Source: Blastomonas aquatica (GTDB lineage: Bacteria; Pseudomonadota; Alphaproteobacteria; Sphingomonadales; Sphingomonadaceae). Taken from it: a stretch of 64,000 bases of DNA. The notes under the pieces were generated by a model. That model saw only the letters and a list, made by a program, of their open reading frames with translations. It did no database searches and was not told the DNA's origin. Position numbers and translations under genes: made by a program. Location: positions 434,001 to 498,000 of the forward strand of contig NZ_BMGD01000003.1 of NCBI RefSeq assembly GCF_014639875.1. Reading direction: 5' to 3'. This document shows positions 39,041-50,818 of the stretch, piece by piece (positions within the stretch are counted from its first letter, which is position 1; each line of letters begins with the position of its first letter).

Positions 39041-41104
39041 TCAACCCGGGCTGTTCTTGCCCAGATAGCGGCTGAGCTTGTTGTTGCCGCGCATAGTCGA
39101 GCGTTCTGGATGCATCACATCATACACCACCGCGTTTTCCAGCACGCGCTGAACGTAATTCTTGGTCTCGAAAAAGGGGATCTTCTCGACCCATTCGACG
39201 ATATCGATGCCGCCCATACGCGGATCGCCGTTGGCGCGAAGCCACTTGTTCACGTTTCCTGGACCTGCATTGTAGGCCGCAACTGCCAACGGATAGCTGC
39301 CGCCGAAATAGTCCATCATCCGCATGAAATAGCCAGCGCCCAACTGAATGTTGTACTGGGTGTCGTCGGTCAATGCGCCAACGGAGTAGCTCAGCCCCAT
39401 CTTGCCCGCCTGTTCGCGCGCGGTGCCGGGCATCAACTGCATCAGCCCGCGGGCGCCGGCATGGCTGACCGCGTTCTGCGCATACTGGCTTTCCTGCCGG
39501 GTGATGGCGTGGATCATCGTCCAGTTGTTCTGATAGCCTGGCGGCACCGGCATATGCGGGAAGGCGACCGATTGCAGGTCATCGACGCCCTTCGAGCGCG
39601 CCGACTGGCCGACGATGACCGCAAGATCGCGTCGCCCGATCTGTCGCGCGAGTTCGGCGGCCATGACATGCTCTTGCGGCGTACTGGCCGAAGCAGCGAC
39701 CGCACCAAAGAACCGCCGCTGGGTCGGCCAGTCGCCGCTGCGGGCGATCATCTGCGCTGCGCGCACCAGCGAGCTCGCATTGAACCGCCCACGATCGACC
39801 GCGCTGACCTCGACCCGCGGAGCCTCGGCAAACGGTGCGATCGTGCGGCCCAGCCGCTCGGTGGCGAGCTGGCCGTAGAAGTGGTCCGGATAGGCCGCAG
39901 CCATTTCGAAATATGTGTTCGCCTGTCCGGTATCGCCTGCGGTCGCAGCAGCACGTCCGGCCCAGTAGAAACCCTTCGACCGTGTCTGCGGCGTGCGGGC
40001 ACCGCCACCATAGCGCGCGAACATGCCGATGGCGTCGCGCGGGCGGCCCAGGTTCTGCAACGCGACCGTGCCTGCAAGCCACGTCAGACTGGTGTAATCG
40101 TCGCGGACACCCAGGCTTTCGTCGGACACATCATGTCCTTGCGGGAACGCGTCATCGACCTTTGAGGCGATGTCGAAAGCGGTGCTGTATTGGGCGTCGT
40201 TGTTGGCCGCGCGCGCCTGTGACAGCAGCAGCTCGTACCAGGCTTCAGGATTGGTCGGGCGATATTGAAGCTCCGGGCGGCTGGCCAATAGGTTGCGGGC
40301 CATGCCCCAGTTGCCGGTGTCATTCAGCCGCTTCGCGCGCTGGGCGACATATCCCGCATCGCGCATCGCTTCTGCCCCCAGCGATCCGGCCAGGCTGTCG
40401 GCATCGGGCAGGTTCTTGAGCATCGCCAGACGCGCGGCAAAAATCGCACGGCGTTCGCCCGAGACGAAACCGAACTGCTCCTCGGCATCAGGCGTCGCCT
40501 TGGCCCAGAGCAGCGCATCCATCCGCGCATCATGATCGGCGATCGAAAAGGTCGATCCGAACCGGCTGAACAGCTGTGCCCGGTCTTGCGGCATCATCGT
40601 GCCCGCACGCCAGGCCTTCGCAGCTTCGGATTGCGCAACATCGCGCTGGCCCATCGCATCGAGTGCCATAGCGTAGCGCGCGCGGCCGACATTGGTCAGC
40701 GGCGCAAACCGTGAGAAATAGGCGACCACTTCCTGCGGCGAGGCTGGGCTGACCCCCAAGGATTGCTCGGCGCTGCGGCGCAATTTGTCCTCATCGGGCC
40801 AACCGGGGTTCGAGATCAGGAAACTGGCGAAGGTGGAAAAGGTGTAGTTGTTCGGGCTCGTCGTCAGCGATCGCCAGTTGGCGATGGTGCCAGACATGTC
40901 GGCAGGCATCGATTGAAGAAGCTGGGCGCGTGCGCGGTCCCAGTCGCTGCCGTCGCCCGGTCGGCTGATTGGCGCAGATGAAGCGGCGTAGTCGGCTGAC
41001 TGATCACTTGCCAGACACGCGGCGGGAACCCCCAAAAGGGGCAGGGCGATGAGTGCGGCAGTGCTGCGCGCAATTGCAATTCGTGAAACCATGCTGGACA
41101 TCAT
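39041..41104 (-). CDS. soluble lytic murein transglycosylase, SLT-type
   Basis: The protein of about 687 residues has a signal peptide, a long helical superhelical region typical of Slt70, and a C-terminal SLT domain with the catalytic glutamate in TRQESQYAQNA, GARGLMQLMPGTA and AVAAYNAGPGNV. It cleaves the glycan strands of peptidoglycan in the periplasm. The start is the first of two adjacent ATG codons with AAGGA about ten bases upstream. It is divergent from dapA. Confidence 0.92.
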   Translation of the reverse strand: MMSSMVSRIAIARSTAALIALPLLGVPAACLASDQSADYAASSAPISRPGDGSDWDRARAQLLQSMPADMSGTIANWRSLTTSPNNYTFSTFASFLISNPGWPDEDKLRRSAEQSLGVSPASPQEVVAYFSRFAPLTNVGRARYAMALDAMGQRDVAQSEAAKAWRAGTMMPQDRAQLFSRFGSTFSIADHDARMDALLWAKATPDAEEQFGFVSGERRAIFAARLAMLKNLPDADSLAGSLGAEAMRDAGYVAQRAKRLNDTGNWGMARNLLASRPELQYRPTNPEAWYELLLSQARAANNDAQYSTAFDIASKVDDAFPQGHDVSDESLGVRDDYTSLTWLAGTVALQNLGRPRDAIGMFARYGGGARTPQTRSKGFYWAGRAAATAGDTGQANTYFEMAAAYPDHFYGQLATERLGRTIAPFAEAPRVEVSAVDRGRFNASSLVRAAQMIARSGDWPTQRRFFGAVAASASTPQEHVMAAELARQIGRRDLAVIVGQSARSKGVDDLQSVAFPHMPVPPGYQNNWTMIHAITRQESQYAQNAVSHAGARGLMQLMPGTAREQAGKMGLSYSVGALTDDTQYNIQLGAGYFMRMMDYFGGSYPLAVAAYNAGPGNVNKWLRANGDPRMGGIDIVEWVEKIPFFETKNYVQRVLENAVVYDVMHPERSTMRGNNKLSRYLGKNSPG

Positions 41105-41209
41105 GCGCTTTCGATCCTTATCAGGCGCTGAACACAGCGGCTGATCCCACAGCTTGTGCATACATTATCGTTCTTGCCCGAATTTCGGGCAAGGTAAAGG
41201 AGCTACCCG

Positions 41210-42085
41210 ATGTTTTCCGGCTCAATTCCGGCCCTTGCGACCCCGTTCCGCGACGGAGCGTTTGACGAGCCTGCTTTTCGTGCGTTGATCGACTGGCAGA
41301 TCGAGAACGGAAGCTCCGGGCTCGTACCATGCGGGACGACCGGAGAGGCGGCAACCATGTCGATCGAGGAGCATGATTACATCGTGCGGGTCTGCGTCGA
41401 GCAAGCGGCCGGGCGCGTGCCCGTGATCGCCGGGTGCGGATCGAACGACACCAAGGTCGCGATCGGCCATATGCAGAACGCCAAGGCCGCTGGTGCCAGC
41501 GCAGCGCTTGTCGTGCCGCCTTATTACAACCGTCCCGGCCAGGACGGGGTCCGGGCGCATTTCAAGGCGCTGACCGAAGCGTGCGACCTGCCCATCATGC
41601 TGTATAACGTGCCAGCGCGCACCGTCACCGACATCAAGGTCGAGACGATGGCGAAGCTGGCGCGCTTCCCGACGGTCATCGGCGTGAAGGATGCGACCGG
41701 AGATCTTGAGCGGGTCAGCGCCCAGCGTGCGCAATGCGGCAAGAAGTTCTGCCAGCTGTCGGGCAATGACGAACTGGCGCTTGGCCACCGCGCGATGGGC
41801 GGGGTGGGCTGCATCTCGGTGACCGCTAATGTCGCGCCCGCTTTGTGCGCGCAGTTTCAGGCGGCGCTCGCCAAGGGTGATTACAAGGCCGCGCTGGCGC
41901 TCAATGACCGGCTGTACCCGCTGCACTCGGCGATGTTCTCGGATGCCTCCCCCGGCCCGGTAAAATACGCGCTCAACCGCGTGCGGCCCGACTTCCTCCC
42001 CGATCTTCGCCTGCCGATGACTCCGCCAGACAAGAAGAGCCGCAAGACGGTGGATGCTGCTCTGGTACATGCAGGGCTTATTTGA
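41210..42085 (+). CDS. dapA: 4-hydroxy-tetrahydrodipicolinate synthase
   Basis: DapA condenses pyruvate with aspartate semialdehyde in the lysine and meso-diaminopimelate pathway. The 291-residue TIM barrel has the GTTGE loop (42-46), Y132 in the catalytic triad and the Schiff-base lysine K160 in [14 protein letters not shown] lies upstream of the ATG. The stop overlaps the smpB start as TGATG. Confidence 0.96.
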   Translation: MFSGSIPALATPFRDGAFDEPAFRALIDWQIENGSSGLVPCGTTGEAATMSIEEHDYIVRVCVEQAAGRVPVIAGCGSNDTKVAIGHMQNAKAAGASAALVVPPYYNRPGQDGVRAHFKALTEACDLPIMLYNVPARTVTDIKVETMAKLARFPTVIGVKDATGDLERVSAQRAQCGKKFCQLSGNDELALGHRAMGGVGCISVTANVAPALCAQFQAALAKGDYKAALALNDRLYPLHSAMFSDASPGPVKYALNRVRPDFLPDLRLPMTPPDKKSRKTVDAALVHAGLI

Positions 42086-42567
42086 TGGCGCGACCCAAGC
42101 CCGAAACCTTCGACAAGACCAAGATCGTCGCCGAGAACCGGCGCGCACGCTACGATTATGCCATCGATACGGTGTACGAAGCAGGAATCGCGCTGACCGG
42201 GACCGAAGTGAAGGCGCTGCGATCAGGCCAGGGTTCGATCGCGGAAAGCTATGCCGAAGTGAAGGACGAGCAGATCTGGCTGATCAACTCGAACATCCCC
42301 GAATACAGCCACGGCAACCGCGAGAACCACGAACCCAAACGGCCACGCAAGCTGCTGCTGCATGCGCGCGAGATCACCAAGCTGCACGGCGCGGTCAACC
42401 GTCAGGGGATGACGCTGGTACCGCTGTCGGTGTTCTTCAACGGCCGCGGCCGCGCCAAGGTCGAACTCGCGCTCGCCAAGGGTAAGAAGGCCCCCGACAA
42501 GCGCGCCGCGACCAAGGAGCGCGAGTGGAAACGCGACCAGGGCCGCATCATGCGCGACAAGGGGTGA
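42085..42567 (+). CDS. smpB: SsrA-binding protein SmpB
   Basis: SmpB brings tmRNA to stalled ribosomes for trans-translation. The 160-residue OB-fold protein starts [25 protein letters not shown] and contains [14 protein letters not shown] and the basic C-terminal tail ([17 protein letters not shown]). One base overlaps dapA. No tmRNA gene (ssrA) was recognised in the window. Confidence 0.96.
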   Translation: MARPKPETFDKTKIVAENRRARYDYAIDTVYEAGIALTGTEVKALRSGQGSIAESYAEVKDEQIWLINSNIPEYSHGNRENHEPKRPRKLLLHAREITKLHGAVNRQGMTLVPLSVFFNGRGRAKVELALAKGKKAPDKRAATKEREWKRDQGRIMRDKG

Positions 42568-42822
42568 GCGCCCCCGGCCCGGGTTCTAGTCAATACAACC
42601 GCGCAAGAGTGCTCCGGTCGTCGAAAAATCCTTTCGGTTCGCGACATCGCGTGCGCCAGATCACGCAGGGTCGTTAAGGACTATGGTGACGGTGTGGACA
42701 CCCGATTCGGCAATGAATTTGGGTAAACATCGTTTTAATCCGTTATGAGCTATGGCCTTTTGATGGGGTGCTCCCACATGGGGCAACATCGCTGCCATGG
42801 CGAAAGATAAGGGCAAAAGGGT

Positions 42823-43383
42823 TTGGAGTTGACTGAAGGCCGGTTCAGCCGCTGGGTGGGACGCAACATGCCGACGCGCGAGAGTATGGAGCAGAACCGC
42901 TTCATCAAGCCCTTCGCCGCACGTGTGCTGCGTTCCGAGCTGTGGCGTTTCACCCGGCGTTCGGTACCGCGCGGTGTTGCACTCGGCGTTCTGGTGGGGG
43001 TGATCATTCCACTGGGCCAGATTTTCGCCGCAGCGCTGCTGGCGTTGCCGGTGCGGGCCAATGTTCCGGTAGCGGCCCTGACCACCTTCATCACCAATCC
43101 GCTGACGACGCCTTTGTTCTGGCTGGCTGCCTATCACGTCGGCAGCTTTGTTCTTCGCATCGATGCGACCACGTTTGGCCAGCCCGTTGCGACCGCGCTC
43201 AATCAGCCCGAGGTCGAAACCTGGATGCAGTGGCTGACCGGTGCAGCCTCGATCACCGCGTTTGGCTTGGTTGTGATCGCGGTGGTGCTGGCGGCGATCG
43301 GCTACCTCGCCAGTGCGGTTGGCTGGCGGATGTGGGTTGCCGGCAAGCGCCGCCGCAGACTGGCGCGGGTTCGGCGCGCCTGA
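42823..43383 (+). CDS. DUF2062 membrane protein
   Basis: The 186-residue protein fits DUF2062: SVPRGVALGVLVGVIIPLGQ, two or three transmembrane segments, the TTFITNPLTTPLFWLAAYHVG core and an arginine-rich tail. Family members sit in the inner membrane; their function is not established. The first codon is a TTG with an AAGG very close; a second TTG two codons on or the ATG at 42868 are alternatives. It lies directly upstream of the cckA-like gene, an association common in sphingomonads. Confidence 0.8.
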   Translation: MELTEGRFSRWVGRNMPTRESMEQNRFIKPFAARVLRSELWRFTRRSVPRGVALGVLVGVIIPLGQIFAAALLALPVRANVPVAALTTFITNPLTTPLFWLAAYHVGSFVLRIDATTFGQPVATALNQPEVETWMQWLTGAASITAFGLVVIAVVLAAIGYLASAVGWRMWVAGKRRRRLARVRRA

Positions 43384-43462
43384 CCGCACATAGTTCCCCG
43401 CGCGATCGAACTGCAATTTGTAACGCCGTGAAACTTGCGCTAGCGTCGAGCACTTGGAAGGC

Positions 43463-45961
43463 ATGGCCAGTCGGCCGCGCCAGGGGGATCCGACGACCTT
43501 GAATACCACCCGCGCCCGCACCGACCTTGACTGGCCGGAATGGTTGCCCGCGATGCCTGATCCCGATGTACCCGACGCTCGCGTCACCGCGTTGATCATC
43601 ATTGGCGCGCTGGTGGTGTCTGGTGGTCTGATCTGGGTCGCGCTGGGCGAATGGATTCCGCTCGCTCTGTTTGGCGCCGGCCTGGTGGCTCTGGCATCTT
43701 TGGTCGTGGTCTATCGCCGCCAATTCCCGCCACGCGTGCAGGTGCAGGCGGCACTGCCCGACTGGTCGGTGACCCATGCCGCGACCGATCATCCCGTCAT
43801 CGCCATCGCGATCACCGACGAGGCCGGACGGATGATTTGCGCCAACCAGCGCTTTGTCGATATGTTCGGGGCGCAGGTGGTTCCGCCCAAGCTTCCCCTG
43901 GCAGGGCAAGGCGGCGATCTGCTGGCCGAGGCCGGCCGCGCCGCATGGCGTGATGGCGAGGGCAATGCCGCAGGGCTGGTTGCCGCGGGTGCCAGGATCG
44001 ATGCGCAGGTCCAGCGGGTGGGGCGCGGGCAGGATTATCTGCTGTGGCGGTTCGAGCCGGTGCAGACGTTCGATCTGGCAACCCAAGCCGACAGCATGCT
44101 GACTGGAAGGCCGGGGCGCGCACTGGGCGATGGCGGCTTCATGGCCGCCGCGATCAGCCCCGAAGGCCGCGTTCGCGCCGCCAATAGCGCCTTTGCGGCA
44201 CGCGCTGCTGGCGCCGAATCAGGCAATGTCGTCGGACGCGATCTGGCCAGCTTCCTGCGCGCAGACGAACGCAACCGCATCTATTTCGAGCGCGAAGGTC
44301 GCAAGGGTGTGCCGTTGAGGCTGTTCCACCTGCCGCTGCTCGACCCGCTCTATACCACCGACCCCGAGGAGCGCGAAAAGGCGCCTGCCCTGGTCGTGCT
44401 GATCGATGAGGACGCCAGCGGGCTCGATAAGGGCACCGCGCTCGGGTATGTTCAGAACCTGCTCGGACTGTTGCCGGTGGGGTTGGCGATGACCGACCGC
44501 GACGGGCGGTTCCTGTTCGCTAACGATGCCTTTATTCGGGCGGCAGGAATCACCGAAAGCACGCTGCCGCCCTATCCCGGCGACCTGGTGGTACGCGAGG
44601 ACAAGGGCGCGCTTGCCGATGCGGTGCGCCGTCATGCCAGCGGCCAGGCGATGTCTGCCGATGTCGCGCTGCGGTTGCGTCACCAGCCGGACGAGCCCGT
44701 GACGCTCTCGCTCGCGGGTTTGCGCGGGATGGGCGATGCTGCGGTGCTGCTCTCGATCAAGGACAATTCCGAGGAAAGCCGCCTCAAGCGTCAGGTCGCG
44801 CAGGCCAGCAAAATGCAGGCGATCGGCCAGCTGGCAGGCGGGGTGGCGCACGATTTCAACAATGTGCTGACCGCGATCATCGGCCATTGCGACCTGATGC
44901 TGATGCGGCACAGCCCCGGCGACAGCGATTATGACGATATCCAGCAGATTCGCAGCAACTCCAACCGCGCTGCCTCGCTGACCCGGCACCTGCTTGCTTT
45001 CTCGCGCCAGCAGACGTTGCGTCCGCAGGTGCTTCAGCTGCCCGATATCGTCTCGGACACCTCCGAGCTGCTCAAGCGGCTCATCGGCGAGAAGATCTTG
45101 CTCGAGGTCCAGCACGATCGCAACCTAGGGCCGGTCCGCGCCGACCCGGGCCAACTCGAGCAGGTCATCGTCAACCTGGCGGTCAACGCGCGCGATGCGA
45201 TGCTCGCCAAGCGCCCACCGGGCGGCACGCTGACCATCCGCACCCGCAAGGTTACCGCCGCCGACGTGCGCGCGATGGCAAGTGAGATCCTGCCGGCAGA
45301 CGATTACAGCGCGATCCTCGTCGAAGATCAGGGTGTCGGCATTCCGCCCGATGTCCAGGCGCGGATCTTCGAGCCGTTCTTCACCACCAAGGATGTCGGC
45401 AAGGGCACCGGGCTGGGCCTGTCGACCGTATACGGCATCGTCAAGCAATCGGGCGGCTATATCTTCGTCGATTCAGAGACGGGGCAGGGGACGACCTTCT
45501 CGATCTATTTCCCGGTCTATCGCGGCGGTGCGGTCGAACAGCGCAGCCGCAAGCCTGCCAAGATCAGCAACGGCCAGTGGGGCAACGCCAGGCTGTTGCT
45601 GGTCGAGGACGAGGACATGGTCCGCGCAGTCGCCGAACGGGCGTTGACCCGGCAGGGCTTTACCGTCGTCACCGCCACCGATGGCGAAGACGGGCTCGAG
45701 CGGCTGGCCGATAGCGGCCCGTTCGATCTGGTGGTCAGCGATGTCGTGATGCCCAATCTCGATGGCCCCGGCATGGCGATGGAGATGCGCAAGCGCATGC
45801 CCGGTCTGCCGATCCTGTTCATGTCGGGCTATGCTGAGGAAACCCTGCGGCAGAGCATATCGATCGACCAGGTCCACTTCCTTCCCAAACCGTTTTCGGT
45901 TGCGCAAATCGTCGATGCCGTCCACGGCGCGCTCGCGGCTGGCGTCAGCCCTTCTGACTGA
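43463..45961 (+). CDS. cckA: CckA-type hybrid histidine kinase
   Basis: This protein of about 832 residues has two N-terminal membrane helices, two PAS-like domains, a HisKA domain with the phosphoacceptor H463 in GGVAHDFNN, an HATPase domain (NLAVNARDAM, DQGVGIPP, GTGLGLSTVYGIVKQSGG) and a C-terminal receiver with the phosphoacceptor D760 in VSDVVMPNLDG. This layout and the FSRQQTL...VRADPGQLEQV segment match Caulobacter CckA, which controls CtrA through ChpT. Neither chpT nor ctrA is in the window. The start is uncertain between this ATG and nearby TTG codons. Confidence 0.85.
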   Translation: MASRPRQGDPTTLNTTRARTDLDWPEWLPAMPDPDVPDARVTALIIIGALVVSGGLIWVALGEWIPLALFGAGLVALASLVVVYRRQFPPRVQVQAALPDWSVTHAATDHPVIAIAITDEAGRMICANQRFVDMFGAQVVPPKLPLAGQGGDLLAEAGRAAWRDGEGNAAGLVAAGARIDAQVQRVGRGQDYLLWRFEPVQTFDLATQADSMLTGRPGRALGDGGFMAAAISPEGRVRAANSAFAARAAGAESGNVVGRDLASFLRADERNRIYFEREGRKGVPLRLFHLPLLDPLYTTDPEEREKAPALVVLIDEDASGLDKGTALGYVQNLLGLLPVGLAMTDRDGRFLFANDAFIRAAGITESTLPPYPGDLVVREDKGALADAVRRHASGQAMSADVALRLRHQPDEPVTLSLAGLRGMGDAAVLLSIKDNSEESRLKRQVAQASKMQAIGQLAGGVAHDFNNVLTAIIGHCDLMLMRHSPGDSDYDDIQQIRSNSNRAASLTRHLLAFSRQQTLRPQVLQLPDIVSDTSELLKRLIGEKILLEVQHDRNLGPVRADPGQLEQVIVNLAVNARDAMLAKRPPGGTLTIRTRKVTAADVRAMASEILPADDYSAILVEDQGVGIPPDVQARIFEPFFTTKDVGKGTGLGLSTVYGIVKQSGGYIFVDSETGQGTTFSIYFPVYRGGAVEQRSRKPAKISNGQWGNARLLLVEDEDMVRAVAERALTRQGFTVVTATDGEDGLERLADSGPFDLVVSDVVMPNLDGPGMAMEMRKRMPGLPILFMSGYAEETLRQSISIDQVHFLPKPFSVAQIVDAVHGALAAGVSPSD

Positions 45962-45976
45962 AAGAACGATTCCATC

Positions 45977-46324
45977 GTGCCTGAACCCCGGACCTTCCTG
46001 ATCGCCGAAGATGAAGCGATGATTGCCATGCTGCTCGAGGATTTTCTCGATCTGCTCGGCCACAAGATCGCGCATATGGTGGCCAGCGTCCCCGATGGGC
46101 TCGATGCGATTGCCGCCGGCGGGTTCGATGCCGCGATTCTCGACGTCAACCTGGCGCGCGACAAGTGCTGGCCGCTGGCCGATGCACTGAAGGCGGCGGA
46201 CATTCCCTACGTTTTTGCGACCGGTGGCGGTGATACCATCCCTGCACCGCATGTTAATGCACCCACGCTGGCGAAGCCCTATACGACGGCATCGCTCGAG
46301 GCTGTGCTGGCGAACCTGGGATAG
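45977..46324 (+). CDS. single-domain response regulator
   Basis: The 115-residue protein is a stand-alone receiver: E11-D12 acid pocket, phosphoacceptor D56 in ILDVNL, and the conserved lysine in LAKPY. There is no output domain. It begins with GTG 15 bases after the cckA-like gene, so it is probably cotranscribed with it and may compete for or relay its phosphate (inference). Confidence 0.85.
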   Translation: MPEPRTFLIAEDEAMIAMLLEDFLDLLGHKIAHMVASVPDGLDAIAAGGFDAAILDVNLARDKCWPLADALKAADIPYVFATGGGDTIPAPHVNAPTLAKPYTTASLEAVLANLG

Positions 46325-46352
46325 TTCTTTCCACTCTTGTTTGCTCGACGAT

Positions 46353-46367
46353 GTTCCCTACTTGTTC
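46353..46367. promoter_or_regulatory. SOS box (LexA operator) before recA
   Basis: GTTC-N7-GTTC, the alphaproteobacterial LexA site, lies about 80 bases before the recA start. A candidate promoter (TTGTTC, 17 bases, TACATA) overlaps it, which would allow LexA to block transcription. Confidence 0.75.
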
Positions 46368-46442
46368 CATGAGAACAAATCATATACATAACTGAGTCGT
46401 TGCACCCGATGGCGGGAGCAACTAGGCAAGGGAGGCGTGGCG

Positions 46443-47528
<1,086 letters not shown>

Positions 47529-47603
47529 ACGCCGGTTCCGACCCCGGTTAGGCGTCATGGGTGAAACCGGGATCGGATGCTGGGCGATGATCCGCAATTG
47601 ATG

Positions 47604-47646
47604 AAAGGGCAGCACGGCACACCAGCCGTGCTGCCCTTTCATTTTT
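47604..47646 (+). terminator. rho-independent terminator of recA
   Basis: A 15-bp perfect stem (AAAGGGCAGCACGGC / GCCGTGCTGCCCTTT) with a 6-base loop, then CATTTTT. It lies 75 bases past the recA stop. Confidence 0.9.
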
Positions 47647-47694
47647 GCGCACATAACGCTTCAATCTCGCTGCAACTCGTCTTATGTCGCAGGC

Positions 47695-50358
47695 ATGACA
47701 TCGACAAACGACATAAGGCGTTCATTCCTCGAATATTTCGGGGGCAATGGCCACGATATCGTGCCTTCGGCACCCCTGGTTCCGCACAACGATCCGACGT
47801 TGATGTTCGTCAACGCCGGGATGGTGCCGTTCAAGAACGTCTTTACCGGTCTTGAGACCCGCAATACGCTGCGCGCGACCTCGTCACAGAAGTGCGTGCG
47901 TGCCGGCGGCAAGCACAACGATCTCGACAATGTCGGCTACACCGCACGGCACCACACCTTCTTTGAGATGCTGGGCAACTTCTCGTTCGGCGATTATTTC
48001 AAGGAAGAGGCGATCCATCACGCCTGGACCCTGGTCAACAAGACCTGGGGCCTCGCCGCAGACAAGCTCACCGTTACCGTCTATCACACCGATGACGAGG
48101 CGTTCGACCTGTGGCGCAAGATCGCGGGATTGCCTGAAGACCGCATCATCCGCATCGCGACCTCGGACAATTTCTGGTCGATGGGCGATACCGGGCCGTG
48201 CGGGCCGTGCAGCGAAATCTTCTACGATCATGGCGATCACATCGCAGGCGGTCCTCCAGGATCGCCCGATGAAGATGGCGACCGGTTCATCGAGATCTGG
48301 AACCTGGTGTTCATGCAATATGAGCAGCACGCCGATGGCAGCCGCATCGATTTGCCGCGTCCGTCGATCGACACCGGAATGGGCATCGAGCGGCTCGCAG
48401 CGGTGATGCAGGGCGTCCACGACAACTACGACATCGATCTGTTCAAGGCACTGATCGCAGCGTCTGGCCAGGCCACCGGCACGCACACCACGGGCGCCAA
48501 CCAGGCCAGCCACCGGGTGATTGCCGATCACCTGCGCGCAACATCGTTCCTGATCGCAGATGGCGTGCTGCCAGCCAACGAAGGCCGCGGCTATGTGCTG
48601 CGCCGGATCATGCGCCGCGCAATGCGTCACGCGCATATCCTAGGTGCGGCCGATCCGCTGATGCACCGGCTGGTGCCGACCCTGGTCACCGAAATGGGCC
48701 AGGCGTTTCCCGAGCTCGTGCGCGCGCAGCCGCTGATCGAGGAAACGCTCGAGCGAGAGGAAACCCGCTTCCGCCAGACGCTCGACAAGGGTTTGAAGCT
48801 GCTCGACGAAGCCACTTCCGATCTGGGCGAGGGCGCGGTGCTCGCAGGCGAAACCGCGTTCAAGCTCTACGACACGTTCGGCTTCCCTTATGACCTGACC
48901 GAAGATGCGCTGCGCAGCCGTGGCCTTGGCGTCGATCGCGCCGGGTTCGATACCGCGATGGCCGCGCAAAAGGCCGCCGCGCGCGCCGCGTGGAAGGGTT
49001 CGGGCGAGGCGGCATCGGCGGATGTCTGGTACGATATCGCCGAACGCGAAGGCGGCACCGAGTTCACCGGTTACACGTCAAACGAGGGCGAAGCGCAGGT
49101 CGTCGCGCTGCTGCGTGACGGCGCCGAGATTGCTTCGGCGAGCGAAGGCGACACCGTGACCATTCTGGTCAACCAGACGCCATTCTATGGCGAAAGCGGT
49201 GGCCAGATGGGCGATGCAGGCGTGATCACCGCGCTGTCGGGCTTCAAGGCCGTCGTCGACGACACCTCCAAGCCGCTGGGCCGTCTGCACGCGCATCAGG
49301 CGCGGATCGAGTGCGGCAGCCTTGCGGTGGGCGATACCGTGCACCTCGCGGTCGATGTCGAACGCCGCGATGCGTTGCGCGCCAACCATAGCGCAACCCA
49401 CCTGCTGCACGCCGCGCTGCGCAATCACCTGGGCGGCCATGTCACGCAAAAGGGATCGATGGTCTCACCCGATCGGCTGCGGTTCGACTTTTCGCACACC
49501 AAGGCGCTGACCGATGCCGAGATCGCCGCGGTCGAAGCCGAAGTGAACGCCGAAATTCGCGCCAACGAGACGGTGACCACGCGGCTGATGACCCCCGACG
49601 ATGCCGTCAAGGCGGGCGCCCTGGCGCTGTTCGGGGAGAAATACGGCGACGAGGTCCGCGTCCTTTCGATGGGACGGGCGACCGACAAGCATTATTCGGT
49701 CGAGCTGTGCGGCGGCACCCATGTCCGTGCCTTGGGCGATATCGGCATCCTGCGGATCGTCTCGGAAAGCGCGGTATCGAGCGGCGTTCGCAGGATCGAG
49801 GCGTTGACGGGAGAAGGTGCCCGCCAGTGGCTCGTTTCCCGCGATGACCGGCTCAAGGCTATTGCATCGCTGGTGAAAACTGCACCTGACGAGGTCGAAG
49901 CGCGGATTGCTGCGCTGATCGATGAACGCCGTACGCTTGAGCGCGAGCTTGCCGAAGCCCGCAAGGCCCTCGCGCTGGGCGGTGGATCGGGCAAGGCCGG
50001 ACCGTCGGTGGAGGATGTCGGCGGGGTGAGTTTCATCGCGCAGGTGATCGAAGGGCTCGATCCCAAAGAACTGCGCGGGCTGCTCGATCAGGCGAAGGCC
50101 TCACTGGGGTCGGGTATCGCGGTGATGGTCGCGGTCAACGATGGCCGCGCGGCGTTTGCAGCGGCCGTGACTGACGACCTGACTGCACGGTTCAGCGCGG
50201 TCGATCTGGTGCGCGCCGGTGTCGAAGCGCTGGGCGGCAAGGGCGGCGGTGGCCGCCCCGATATGGCGCAGGGCGGTGGTCCCAATGGATCGAAGGCCGA
50301 AGCGGCGCTCGATGCTGCGCGCCGTGTCATCGCATCGGTAAGCGCGCCTGCGGCCTAA
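47695..50358 (+). CDS. alaS: alanyl-tRNA synthetase
   Basis: AlaRS charges tRNA-Ala and edits mischarged serine or glycine. The 887-residue class II enzyme has [13 protein letters not shown], the aminoacylation core ([32 protein letters not shown]), the editing-domain HSATHLL and CGGTHV zinc ligands, and a C-terminal C-Ala domain. All catalytic blocks are present and length is normal for the family. A bidirectional terminator follows. Confidence 0.98.
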   Translation: MTSTNDIRRSFLEYFGGNGHDIVPSAPLVPHNDPTLMFVNAGMVPFKNVFTGLETRNTLRATSSQKCVRAGGKHNDLDNVGYTARHHTFFEMLGNFSFGDYFKEEAIHHAWTLVNKTWGLAADKLTVTVYHTDDEAFDLWRKIAGLPEDRIIRIATSDNFWSMGDTGPCGPCSEIFYDHGDHIAGGPPGSPDEDGDRFIEIWNLVFMQYEQHADGSRIDLPRPSIDTGMGIERLAAVMQGVHDNYDIDLFKALIAASGQATGTHTTGANQASHRVIADHLRATSFLIADGVLPANEGRGYVLRRIMRRAMRHAHILGAADPLMHRLVPTLVTEMGQAFPELVRAQPLIEETLEREETRFRQTLDKGLKLLDEATSDLGEGAVLAGETAFKLYDTFGFPYDLTEDALRSRGLGVDRAGFDTAMAAQKAAARAAWKGSGEAASADVWYDIAEREGGTEFTGYTSNEGEAQVVALLRDGAEIASASEGDTVTILVNQTPFYGESGGQMGDAGVITALSGFKAVVDDTSKPLGRLHAHQARIECGSLAVGDTVHLAVDVERRDALRANHSATHLLHAALRNHLGGHVTQKGSMVSPDRLRFDFSHTKALTDAEIAAVEAEVNAEIRANETVTTRLMTPDDAVKAGALALFGEKYGDEVRVLSMGRATDKHYSVELCGGTHVRALGDIGILRIVSESAVSSGVRRIEALTGEGARQWLVSRDDRLKAIASLVKTAPDEVEARIAALIDERRTLERELAEARKALALGGGSGKAGPSVEDVGGVSFIAQVIEGLDPKELRGLLDQAKASLGSGIAVMVAVNDGRAAFAAAVTDDLTARFSAVDLVRAGVEALGGKGGGGRPDMAQGGGPNGSKAEAALDAARRVIASVSAPAA

Positions 50359-50413
50359 TTAACGGCAGAACCGGTCCCCTCCTGCGCAGGGGGCCGGTAC
50401 GCTTTGAGGCACA

Positions 50414-50451
50414 AAAAAGGGCTGCGAACCCATTGGTTCGCAGCCCTTTTT
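50414..50451. terminator. bidirectional terminator between alaS and rpmE
   Basis: A perfect 17-bp stem beginning AAAAAGGGCTGCGAACC with a 4-base loop has A-run and T-run on its two sides, so it can end both convergent transcripts. A smaller hairpin (ACCGGTCCCCT / AGGGGGCCGGT) precedes it just after alaS. Confidence 0.9.
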
Positions 50452-50475
50452 GTAAGCCTAAGCCGATCGAACCGA

Positions 50476-50706
50476 TCAGCCCTTCTTGAGCGACAGTCCG
50501 CCGAAACGCTTGTTGAAGCGTGCAACCTGGCCGCCTGCATCGAGCATGCGCTGGTTGCCGCCGGTCCATGCCGGGTGCGAGGTCGGATCGATATCCAGCT
50601 GCAGCGTGTCGCCTTCCTTGCCCCAGGTCGAGCGGGTCTGGTAGACGGTGCCGTCAGTCATCTTGACGTTGATCATGTGATAGTCGGGATGGATATCGGT
50701 CTTCAT
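50476..50706 (-). CDS. rpmE: 50S ribosomal protein L31
   Basis: The 76-residue protein begins [20 protein letters not shown] and ends with [13 protein letters not shown], the alphaproteobacterial L31 pattern. It has no cysteine, so it is the zinc-independent form. It is set apart from fabZ upstream by 112 bp and has its own GAGGA ribosome site. Confidence 0.96.
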   Translation of the reverse strand: MKTDIHPDYHMINVKMTDGTVYQTRSTWGKEGDTLQLDIDPTSHPAWTGGNQRMLDAGGQVARFNKRFGGLSLKKG

Positions 50707-50818
50707 GTGTAACTGTCCTCGTCAAACGGCTGGTTCCGACCAGCCTGCAGGATGAATGGGAAGCGGCGCGCATAACGGGATGCGCGCCTGAAAGCAAGGG
50801 GTTTGGCTTGCCCGGCGA

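Noticed and set aside
42661-43602. Minus-strand frame over the DUF2062 gene
   Set aside because: DUF2062 on the plus strand has the expected hydrophobic pattern and arginine-rich tail; the minus frame lacks any family motif.
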